Source: Fidelibacterota bacterium (GTDB lineage: Bacteria; Fidelibacterota; UBA2242). Taken from it: DNA of 6,292 bases. The notes beneath the pieces are model-generated. The model ran no database searches. It saw only the letters and a program-made list of their open reading frames with translations, and had not been told where the DNA came from. Position 1 is the stretch's first letter, and each line of letters starts with the position of its first letter. The stretch covers positions 1 through 6,292 of the forward strand of contig JAUSPJ010000349.1 in NCBI GenBank assembly GCA_030655795.1, in the 5' to 3' direction. Shown in pieces: positions 1-5,083 of the stretch. Both the position numbers and the translations under genes were made by a program.

Positions 1-171
1 TGAAGACAGGACATAATTGGAAATGACATTCGGGACCAGTGTCCGCGGATTTTGCAGAATGAACCTGGGACCGTCGGATACTTCGGGTTTACTGCATTGA
101 AAAAGGGAAGCAACAAACAGCAAAACCAGGGATATAATCGAAATGGGGTAAAAAATTCGCCGCTTACTCAA
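1..171 (-). CDS. Putative lipoprotein, N-terminal part (runs off left edge)
   Basis: An open frame on the minus strand reads 57 codons from a TTG at 171-169 to the window edge. The translation begins MSKRRIFYPI and has a basic N-terminus, then a hydrophobic stretch (about residues 9-25) ending LFQC with Cys26. This resembles a lipoprotein signal peptide, although Gln before the Cys is unusual for a lipobox. Mature sequence after the Cys starts SKPEVSDGPRF. The TTG was chosen because an AAAGGA ribosome binding site (plus-strand 180-185) lies 8 bases upstream. The only nearby ATG (175-173) is out of frame and closes after three codons. The gene is divergent from the permease gene. I do not recognise the family; only the signal region is visible, so no function can be assigned. 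Confidence 0.6.
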   Translation of the reverse strand, partial: MSKRRIFYPISIISLVLLFVASLFQCSKPEVSDGPRFILQNPRTLVPNVISNYVLSS

Positions 172-197
172 TCATTCAATCCTTTCTGTAATGGAAA

Positions 198-226
198 AGT
201 TTAATGTGTTAAGGACTAAAAAACAA
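198..226 (-). promoter_or_regulatory. Candidate sigma70-like promoter for the leftward lipoprotein gene
   Basis: Read on the minus strand, TTGTTT (plus-strand 221-226) and TAAACT (198-203) are separated by 17 bases, about 30 bases upstream of the TTG start. The match is modest (3 of 6 and 4 of 6 to the E. coli consensus), and an FCB bacterium may use a different promoter consensus. This is a positional suggestion only. Confidence 0.2.
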
Positions 227-255
227 TAAAAACCTTTTATATTTATCTCCGAAAA

Positions 256-284
256 TTTCCGGTTTCAAACTCTTTGGCCATAAT
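256..284 (+). promoter_or_regulatory. Candidate promoter for the permease/phosphorylase operon
   Basis: CATAAT at 279-284 matches five of six bases of a -10 box. A poor -35 candidate, TTTCCG, lies 17 bases upstream at 256-261. Transcription would start near 291, almost at the ATG of the small upstream ORF (292), giving a very short leader before the permease start at 327. The evidence is weak; the rest of this 155-base divergent spacer is AT-rich without another better site that I can see. Confidence 0.2.
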
Positions 285-291
285 AAGGCGT

Positions 292-330
292 ATGAAAAGT
301 GTGGCGATTAGCGTAAATTTTGCAGAATGA
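292..330 (+). CDS. Possible 12-residue leader peptide overlapping the permease start
   Basis: An ATG at 292 opens a 12-codon frame (MKSVAISVNFAE) ending in TGA at 328-330. That stop overlaps the permease ATG at 327-329 in an ATGA arrangement, the same overlap that links the permease to the phosphorylase. An AAGG lies just 3 bases before the ATG, closer than ideal. The permease start has no visible Shine-Dalgarno sequence of its own, so coupling through this short ORF is a reasonable explanation. An ORF this short can easily arise by chance, and the peptide sequence resembles nothing I know. Confidence 0.2.
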   Translation: MKSVAISVNFAE

Positions 331-1751
331 AGCGAATGTATCGGAAAATAATCTCTTTTTGCGGCGCCTGGATTGGCGCCAGATATATCTACCGGGAACT
401 GATATTTCCTTTCTTTTTTTCAATCAGCGTTGTGACGTTTGTGTTACTCACGAATTTCCTGTTTAAATCAGTTGATCGCCTTCTTGGAAAGGGTCTTCAG
501 ATTTCGGTAATTTTTGAATTTCTGTACCTGAACCTTGCCTGGATTATCGCTATGTCAATCCCCATGGCTGTGCTGGTCGCCGCGTTGATGGCTTACGGCC
601 GCCTTGCCGAAGATAACGAAATTACCGCTATGCGCGCCAGCGGGATCAGTTTTACGACGATTCTGGGACCCGGAATTATATTTGGGATACTGATCAGTAT
701 TTTCATGATGTATTTCCACAATAATATTTTGCCCGAATTCAACCATAAAGCCCGCCTGCTGGCTGGAGATATTTACCGGAAACGTCCCGGCCTGAATATT
801 GAACCGGGATATTTTATGGATGAAATCCCGGATTATTCCATTTATGTCAAAGAGAGAGTCGGCGACAGCCTGCGGAAATTGACCATTTACAACAAGGATT
901 CACAATCGGTCCAAACGACGATATACGCCGACAGCGGTTATCTGAAAGTCGATGGCAATACGGTGTTATTTACGCTTTTTTCCGGTGAAATCCATGAGCT
1001 GGATCTGGAAAACCTGGAAGATTACCGACGCACGGATTTTGAAAAACACCGGATCGCAATACCCGTTGACAACCTGATGCTGGAGCGACGCGAATCGGCC
1101 CGCCGGGGCGACCGCGAAATGACGATTGCCATGATGCGGGAAAATGTGGAAAAATATACCCGTGAACGGGATAAGGTCTATTCCAAAATCCAGAAACTGC
1201 TTGAGAATGAATTGGATACGACCATTATATATAATCTTGAGGAAATCAAAAAACTGATCGATCAAAAGAAATCCGAAAACCTGCTGATACTGTCTGACAA
1301 AGCCGCCAAAGCGGGAAATAAGCGTCTGAATTCGGTTTATTCCCGGATCAAGGGCGAGCTCAATCTGGCAACGAGTTATCAGAAGCAGATCAATAAATAT
1401 GAAGTTGAAATCCATAAAAAGTTTTCAATTCCCATGGCCTGTATTGTTTTTATCCTGATCGGCGCGCCCATGGGCGTTATTACGAAAAAAGGCGGAATCG
1501 CCGTTCCGGCATTGTTAAGCCTGCTGTTTTTTCTCTTGTATTATGTGTTTCTGGTTGGCGGGGAGGAATTAGCCGACCTGCTGATTATTTCACCCTTCTG
1601 GGCCATGTGGACTCCCAATATTTTACTGCTGCTGGTCGGTATTTACCTGACTTATTATGCCGCCTGGGAACACCGGGCGCTGAATTTTTCCCGATTGAAA
1701 CAGATTTTTAGACGTAAACAAAAAACAATTAAACCCGCGGATCTATTATGA
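327..1751 (+). CDS. LptF/LptG (YjgP/YjgQ) family permease with coiled-coil insertion
   Basis: This is an inner-membrane permease subunit of the YjgP/YjgQ family. Family knowledge: LptF and LptG form the LptB2FG ABC transporter that extracts LPS from the inner membrane and passes it to LptC/LptA. Visible here: about three N-terminal membrane segments (near residues 27-47, 66-90 and 111-131), the family signature YGRLAEDNEITAMRASGIS at 90-108, a periplasmic beta-rich domain (about 132-255), and three C-terminal segments (near 367-385, 391-411 and 425-446) preceded by the conserved EIHKKFSIPM and followed by LIGAPMG. At 474 residues it is about 110 longer than the E. coli proteins; the excess is a charged helical stretch at about 265-360. 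Whether it acts as LptF or LptG cannot be decided. The ATG at 327 lacks a clear ribosome binding site; an alternative ATG lies at 336. The stop overlaps the phosphorylase start. Confidence 0.93.
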   Translation: MKRMYRKIISFCGAWIGARYIYRELIFPFFFSISVVTFVLLTNFLFKSVDRLLGKGLQISVIFEFLYLNLAWIIAMSIPMAVLVAALMAYGRLAEDNEITAMRASGISFTTILGPGIIFGILISIFMMYFHNNILPEFNHKARLLAGDIYRKRPGLNIEPGYFMDEIPDYSIYVKERVGDSLRKLTIYNKDSQSVQTTIYADSGYLKVDGNTVLFTLFSGEIHELDLENLEDYRRTDFEKHRIAIPVDNLMLERRESARRGDREMTIAMMRENVEKYTRERDKVYSKIQKLLENELDTTIIYNLEEIKKLIDQKKSENLLILSDKAAKAGNKRLNSVYSRIKGELNLATSYQKQINKYEVEIHKKFSIPMACIVFILIGAPMGVITKKGGIAVPALLSLLFFLLYYVFLVGGEELADLLIISPFWAMWTPNILLLLVGIYLTYYAAWEHRALNFSRLKQIFRRKQKTIKPADLL

Positions 1752-3049
1752 TTCCCACTGATTTCATTGAAAAGAAGAAAATTGGCAAAGAGCATACGAG
1801 CGACGAAATAAAGGATTTTATCGGCGCCTATGTGACCGGGGACGTGCCCGATTATCAGATGGCGGCCTGGCTGATGGCGGTGAATTTCCAGGGGATGACC
1901 GACCGGGAAACAATGGCGCTGGTGGATGTGATGCTGCATTCCGGTGAAACGATCGATCTTTCCCATGTGAAAGCCTATAAAGTGGACAAACACAGCACCG
2001 GCGGCGTCGGTGACAAGGTATCGCTGATTCTGGCGCCTTTGGCGAATGCGGTCGGCTGTGTCGTGCCGATGCTCTCCGGGCGCAGCCTGGGGCATTCCGG
2101 CGGAACCCTGGATAAACTGGAAAGCATTCCGAATTTTAACGTAATGCTGCCGAAGAAGGAGTTCATCCGTTTGGTAGAGGACTACGGTCTGGCAATGGGT
2201 GGACAGACAAAAGAGCTTGTACCCGCCGACCGGAAAATGTACGCTCTGCGGGATGTGACCGCCACGGTCAAATCGATTCCCCTGATTTGCGGCAGCATCC
2301 TGAGTAAGAAAATTGCCGAGGGGATTGACGGGCTCGTCCTGGATGTTAAAACCGGTAACGGCGCGTTTTTGCCGGAATACAATCAGAGTCAGAAACTGGC
2401 CAGGCAGTTGAAAAACGTCGGTCAGCATTTTGGGCTGAATGTAAAAGCGGTAATTACCGACATGAATCAACCGTTGGGCAAAGCCGTCGGCAACTGGCTG
2501 GAAGTGGTAGAGTCTATCGACGTGCTGAAAGGCGGTGGACCGGCCGATTTGATCGAAATTACGTTGCATCTGACGGCGTGGATGGTGGCGCTGTCGGGGA
2601 TTGAAAAAACCTTTGATACGGCCCGAACCAGATGTGAGGAAGCTATTCGTTCCGGCAAAGCCTGGGAAAAATTCCTTATGATGGTAAAGAACCAGGGCGG
2701 TGATGTGGATATGGTTTCCAATCCCAAAAAGTATAAAAAAGCGGCTTACATTGCGCCGGTGAGTTCCCCTGAAAGCGGTTTTCTTGAGGCGCTTGATTCC
2801 TATACGATTGGAATGTCGGCGCTGGAAATGGGCGCCGGGCGCCGGGCATTGACGGACAAAATCAAACCGGAAGTGGGATCCATCATCGAGAAAAAAATTG
2901 GCGATTCCGTTGAAAAAGGCGAAGCGCTGGCGATTATCCATGCGCCGGATAAAAATGCCTGGCAGAAAGCGGAACAGCAGATATTAAAAGCCTTTCGGAT
3001 TACTGAATATAAAGTGGCGCCGCAGCCGCTGTTTTACGAGACGTTTTAA
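1748..3049 (+). CDS. pdp: Pyrimidine-nucleoside phosphorylase / thymidine phosphorylase
   Basis: This cytosolic enzyme phosphorolyses pyrimidine nucleosides to the free base and (deoxy)ribose-1-phosphate in nucleoside salvage. The 433-residue length is normal. Domains in order: N-terminal helical domain (about 1-70), alpha/beta phosphate-binding domain (about 75-330) and PYNP C-terminal domain (about 340-415). Visible motifs: KHSTGGVGDK (81-90, phosphate loop), the family signature SGRSLGHSGGTLDKLE (110-125), and Tyr165, Arg168, Ser183 and Lys187, which align with E. coli DeoA base-binding Tyr168, Arg171, Ser186 and Lys190. The signature has Ser where Gly/Ala (113) and Thr/Ala (117) are usual. 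The sequence does not settle whether it is thymidine-specific (deoA) or broad (pdp). The ATG overlaps the permease TGA in ATGA, so translation is probably coupled. A long minus-strand frame covers the gene but is a shadow. Confidence 0.95.
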   Translation: MIPTDFIEKKKIGKEHTSDEIKDFIGAYVTGDVPDYQMAAWLMAVNFQGMTDRETMALVDVMLHSGETIDLSHVKAYKVDKHSTGGVGDKVSLILAPLANAVGCVVPMLSGRSLGHSGGTLDKLESIPNFNVMLPKKEFIRLVEDYGLAMGGQTKELVPADRKMYALRDVTATVKSIPLICGSILSKKIAEGIDGLVLDVKTGNGAFLPEYNQSQKLARQLKNVGQHFGLNVKAVITDMNQPLGKAVGNWLEVVESIDVLKGGGPADLIEITLHLTAWMVALSGIEKTFDTARTRCEEAIRSGKAWEKFLMMVKNQGGDVDMVSNPKKYKKAAYIAPVSSPESGFLEALDSYTIGMSALEMGAGRRALTDKIKPEVGSIIEKKIGDSVEKGEALAIIHAPDKNAWQKAEQQILKAFRITEYKVAPQPLFYETF

Positions 3050-3118
3050 TAGAGTCTATTTCAGCCGATTCTGAATGGCGACACTAATTGCAAATCAAAG
3101 TTATTGAAATGAAGCAAC

Positions 3119-3150
3119 GGAGTAGTGGAGTGCTGGAGTATTGGAGTCAT
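3119..3150 (+). repeat. Four-copy tandem octamer array, consensus GGAGTNNT
   Basis: Four exactly consecutive 8-base units are visible: GGAGTAGT, GGAGTGCT, GGAGTATT and GGAGTCAT. Positions 1-5 and 8 are invariant; positions 6 and 7 vary in every copy. Because 8 is not a multiple of 3, translation of such arrays gives the WSIGV-like peptides that appear in spurious ORFs of many environmental genomes (my recollection, not a search). It is most likely a degenerate minisatellite rather than a protein-binding array. Confidence 0.75.
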
Positions 3151-3189
3151 AAAGAACTGTCACCAACTTATTATACTAGCTCTGGGGAG

Positions 3190-3230
3190 AAACGACTGTC
3201 ATTTTTTCCTTGCATCTAAGTCGTTTTTTT
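3190..3230 (+). terminator. Candidate Rho-independent terminator after the phosphorylase operon
   Basis: AAACGACT at 3190-3197 is the perfect reverse complement of AGTCGTTT at 3219-3226, and the right arm runs directly into seven Ts (3224-3230). The 8-bp stem plus T tract on the plus strand suits termination of the upstream operon. Against it, the stem is AT-rich, the loop is long (21 bases, itself containing a T run), and it lies about 140 bases past the phosphorylase stop, beyond the octamer array. Confidence 0.4.
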
Positions 3231-3256
3231 ATCAATTTAGCACAACTTCAAAAGGG

Positions 3257-3339
3257 GCAAAGAGCCGGTTCTCCGCCGGTGGCTGCTTTTTGAAAGCGAC
3301 AATCCGGGCATCTGCCAACCGGTTCCGGCGGGCAGTTGC
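3257..3339. repeat. Nested GC-rich inverted repeats, possible structured RNA
   Basis: Several inverted-repeat arms are nested around one centre: GCAA 3257-3260 with TTGC 3336-3339; GCCGG 3264-3268 with CCGGC 3325-3329; CCGGTGGC 3276-3283 with GCCAACCGG 3314-3322 (one bulged A); and TGC 3284-3286 with GCA 3308-3310. Together they can fold into one long interrupted hairpin of roughly 80 nucleotides. The GC content is well above the flanking AT-rich sequence. It could be an RNA, a DNA hairpin of a mobile element, or chance pairing in a GC-rich patch; it matches no RNA family that I recognise. Confidence 0.35.
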
Positions 3340-3456
3340 TTGTGTATATACATTTTTAATTGTTAGTGAATCACTCGACGTTTTATAAACCGGGTGATGA
3401 GTCCGGTAGAGCCAATGTAAGAAACATGAAAAAACCTAAAAACTATGGAGGGAAAA

Positions 3457-3498
3457 ATGGTGACGAAACCAAAAGGAAAACCCCGCATCAGAGGGTAG
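3457..3498 (+). CDS. Tiny ORF (13 codons) with near-perfect ribosome binding site
   Basis: GGAGG at 3447-3451 sits 5 bases before an ATG at 3457, the best Shine-Dalgarno context in the window. The frame encodes a very basic 13-residue peptide (MVTKPKGKPRIRG) and ends at TAG 3496-3498, inside the left half of the GC-rich hairpin that follows. Reading through the TAG would continue to TGA at 3547-3549. An upstream in-frame ATG at 3445 would add four codons. It may be a leader peptide, the start of a gene truncated by insertion of the following repeat, or coincidence. I do not recognise the peptide. Confidence 0.3.
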   Translation: MVTKPKGKPRIRG

Positions 3499-3514
3499 CG
3501 CTTCCGGTGCGGGG
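3481..3514. repeat. Strong GC-rich hairpin
   Basis: CCCCGCATC at 3481-3489 pairs with GGTGCGGGG at 3506-3514 (9 bp with one G-U pair). After an A/C mismatch, GAGG pairs with CTTC around a 6-base loop. This is the strongest local hairpin in the window. No T tract follows on the plus strand, so it is not a typical Rho-independent terminator. It overlaps the end of the 13-codon ORF, so it could act on that transcript or simply be a dispersed palindromic element. Confidence 0.55.
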
Positions 3515-3523
3515 CAGCGTCTG

Positions 3524-3556
3524 AAACCTTTCAGGTTTGTAAAGCCTGACAGGTTT
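3524..3556. repeat. Doubled CCTG/CAGG palindromic repeat
   Basis: AAACCTTTCAGGTTT (3524-3538) is a hairpin with a 6-bp stem and 3-base loop. After two bases, AAAGCCTGACAGGTTT (3541-3556) repeats the same layout with a CCTG/CAGG core. The two units are near copies in direct orientation, and each is palindromic. From memory, this AAACCTG..CAGGTTT motif is a common intergenic repeat in Bacteroidota-like and related environmental genomes; its role is unknown to me. Confidence 0.55.
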
Positions 3557-3568
3557 ATCACAAGACAG

Positions 3569-3597
3569 TTGAAATTACGGGAAATACACTGTAGCTT
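3569..3597 (+). promoter_or_regulatory. Weak candidate promoter for the propeller lipoprotein gene
   Basis: TTGAAA at 3569-3574 (five of six to a -35 box) is followed after 17 bases by TAGCTT at 3592-3597 (three of six to a -10 box). Transcription would begin about 25 bases before the ATG at 3628, which suits a monocistronic start after the repeat island. The -10 match is poor. Confidence 0.2.
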
Positions 3598-3627
3598 CAA
3601 TTGGAGAATAAATTAAAAGGAACCACG

Positions 3628-4965
3628 ATGCCCTCTTGCAAAACAACAGCAAAACTAACGAAAAATCTGGCAACAACAATCATCGCAGCTCTGCTGCTAA
3701 CCAGCTGCCCGGAAGAACCCAAACCCGAACCTGAACCAAACTACGACATCTTCCTATCTGTGGAAGATTTCTTATGCATATGGGTAACACTAAAAGTCAC
3801 CATCCCCGACTCTGGCAATATCAACTACTTCATGATCAAAAGAGAAGGCAAAGAAATAATCAATACCACACTTCTTAATGAAGACACACTAATAACAGAC
3901 ACCGATCTCCGGCCTGATACCGACTATACCTACCGAGCCTACTTCCTGAAGGGCAGCACAGTAAAAGACTCCAGCGATGAACTCACAGTCCATACACTGC
4001 CCACAACCAGCCACGACTTCACCTGGGAGATCGACCGGATCGGCGTGCATCCGACCCACTTTAACGATGTTCAGATAATCTCCGAGAACGACGTCTGGGC
4101 AGTGGGAGATATCCGGCTGGAAGACACCTACACCTATGATTCTGCCGGTGTCTGGCAACGACCGTATTCAGCAGCACATTGGGATGGTAAGGAATGGAAA
4201 CTTTTCCGTTTTATTGATGATTATTATGGTATTCCAATTAGACCTGAAGGATTTCAATATTTTTCTGATTCCAGTTTATGGTTCGCTTCCGGAAGCATTC
4301 TTCATTTTGATGGTGATACTACAAAGTTAATGTGGACACAGAACTATTCCGCCGGTGAATTTCTTTACCGTGTCTGGGGATCATCTGAGAGCGATATCTG
4401 GTTTGTGGGTTCGGAAGGATTGATTGTGCATTATGACGGAAAGACTTTTTCCAGAATCAGCACCAATAATACCATTCGCTATGTAGATGTGGAAGGTACG
4501 CCAGACGGCAAACACGTATTTGTTGTAGGGCATAATTTGAAAGTCCCTTATGAATGCTGTGTATGGCATATTGATGACGGCAAAATGGACATGATATACT
4601 ATACGGAGAAGTCTGCCCCCACTAATGGGAAATATGGTGAAGTAATGTCTGTTGGTGTTTATGATCATTGTGCATATTTCCAGACAGCGGCGGGATTATG
4701 GGTTTACGATTTCTTAAGTAATTCATCAGAAATAATCCCTTCTACAAAAAATGAGGCCGTTAGCAGTATTATCGCTCAGGATCGTAACGATATTTTTGGT
4801 TTTGGTTCAATTTGGGTCCATTTTAATGGTGAAAATTGGATAACCAATAATGAGCTTTTCTGGGACATTACCTGGCCAAAGGCTGACTTTAAAGGAAATT
4901 TTGTCGTAGCAGGCGGTATTTCCCGTGACGCCAGTCAAGGCGTAATCATTCGAGGTTATCGGTAA
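3628..4965 (+). CDS. Secreted beta-propeller lipoprotein with Fn3-like domain
   Basis: The ATG at 3628 is preferred over an in-frame TTG at 3601 because AAAGGA (3616-3621) lies 6 bases before it, giving 445 residues. A lipoprotein signal ends LLLTSC (lipid on Cys27), followed by a Pro/Glu linker (28-38). Residues about 40-125 resemble a fibronectin type III domain ending LRPDTDYTYRAYF..., and a conserved-looking TTSHDFTWEID (126-136) leads into a propeller. Blade-like units repeat a pattern of D[IV]W.VG followed by HWDG/HYDG/HFNG: near 154-190, 216-230, 254-275, 312-320 and 388-404. I recall similar FCB proteins labelled 'glucosyl transferase', but no catalytic motif is visible. A surface or periplasmic binding role is more likely; no function can be assigned. 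Codon use changes sharply near residue 165-175. Confidence 0.85.
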   Translation: MPSCKTTAKLTKNLATTIIAALLLTSCPEEPKPEPEPNYDIFLSVEDFLCIWVTLKVTIPDSGNINYFMIKREGKEIINTTLLNEDTLITDTDLRPDTDYTYRAYFLKGSTVKDSSDELTVHTLPTTSHDFTWEIDRIGVHPTHFNDVQIISENDVWAVGDIRLEDTYTYDSAGVWQRPYSAAHWDGKEWKLFRFIDDYYGIPIRPEGFQYFSDSSLWFASGSILHFDGDTTKLMWTQNYSAGEFLYRVWGSSESDIWFVGSEGLIVHYDGKTFSRISTNNTIRYVDVEGTPDGKHVFVVGHNLKVPYECCVWHIDDGKMDMIYYTEKSAPTNGKYGEVMSVGVYDHCAYFQTAAGLWVYDFLSNSSEIIPSTKNEAVSSIIAQDRNDIFGFGSIWVHFNGENWITNNELFWDITWPKADFKGNFVVAGGISRDASQGVIIRGYR

Positions 4966-5083
4966 GATAAAAATTCTGTTTTAGTTACAGCGCGGAATCT
5001 TCCTATTGTTACCTGTCCGCTGGATAAGTAAAGATAATTTCTCTCGTTTGTCAACTTTAACGATTTTTGAAAGGACACTTATT
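4966..5083. other. Spacer between propeller gene and secreted-protein pair
   Basis: This 118-base AT-rich gap contains one imperfect inverted repeat: CAGC and GGA near 4989-4997, split by a 2-base bulge, pair with TCCGCTG near 5015-5021. No T tract follows, so it is not a clear terminator. I see no convincing promoter, although the gap length suggests that the downstream pair has its own. Confidence 0.3.

Larger units (their letters stand above)
3050..3627. other. Repeat- and hairpin-rich intergenic island without a convincing protein gene
   Basis: This spacer of about 580 bases holds, in order: a 5-bp hairpin (TTCAG/CTGAA, 3060-3075), a GGAGTNNT octamer array, a terminator-like hairpin, nested GC-rich inverted repeats, a small ACCGG/CCGGT hairpin (3389-3393 with 3403-3407), a 13-codon ORF with a strong ribosome binding site, a GC-rich hairpin and a doubled palindromic repeat. 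One 87-codon GTG frame (3125-3388) crosses several of these repeats and looks accidental. The density of elements suggests accumulated dispersed repeats or the remains of a mobile element. From memory, similar octamer arrays and CCTG/CAGG palindromes recur between genes in environmental Bacteroidota-type genomes, but I cannot test that here. Confidence 0.6.

Noticed and set aside
966..1415. Minus-strand open frame of 149 codons opposite the permease
   Set aside because: It is antisense to the well-supported permease coding sequence, with no ribosome binding site or recognisable domain.
1655..2941. Long minus-strand open frame of 428 codons opposite the phosphorylase gene
   Set aside because: It lies entirely across the clearly identified phosphorylase and the permease tail. 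Its translation is rich in His, Arg and Phe with no domain pattern, as expected from an antisense shadow.
3119..3150. CRISPR array
   Set aside because: The units are 8 bases and contiguous, with no spacers of constant length and no cas genes nearby.
3125..3388. Plus-strand 87-codon frame from a GTG
   Set aside because: It starts inside the octamer array and crosses the terminator-like hairpin and nested repeats. It has no Shine-Dalgarno site of proper spacing, and its composition looks like translated repeat sequence.
3394..3426. Hammerhead ribozyme-like core, GTGATGAG followed by GAAAC
   Set aside because: The essential C of CUGAUGA is G here, and the bases between the two core parts do not form a convincing stem II.
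3257..3498. Group II intron remnant (GAGCCGG near 3262, GAAAGCGAC near 3291, strong RBS before a short basic ORF)
   Set aside because: The bases do not form a proper domain V with its AGC triad and GAAA loop, no clear GTGYG 5' boundary precedes it, and no reverse transcriptase sequence follows. The resemblance is too loose to claim.
3601..3627. TTG start for the propeller lipoprotein at 3601
   Set aside because: It would add nine residues before the signal peptide and lacks a ribosome binding site, while the ATG at 3628 has AAAGGA at good spacing.
3628..4965. Glycosyltransferase function for the propeller lipoprotein
   Set aside because: I recall similar proteins carrying that label, but a lipidated Fn3 plus beta-propeller layout with no nucleotide-sugar motif gives no support for it.
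5006..5083. Upstream extension of the first secreted protein to 5006
   Set aside because: The extra 26 residues would bury the signal peptide inside the protein; the ATG at 5084 has a good ribosome binding site and gives a normal signal peptide.
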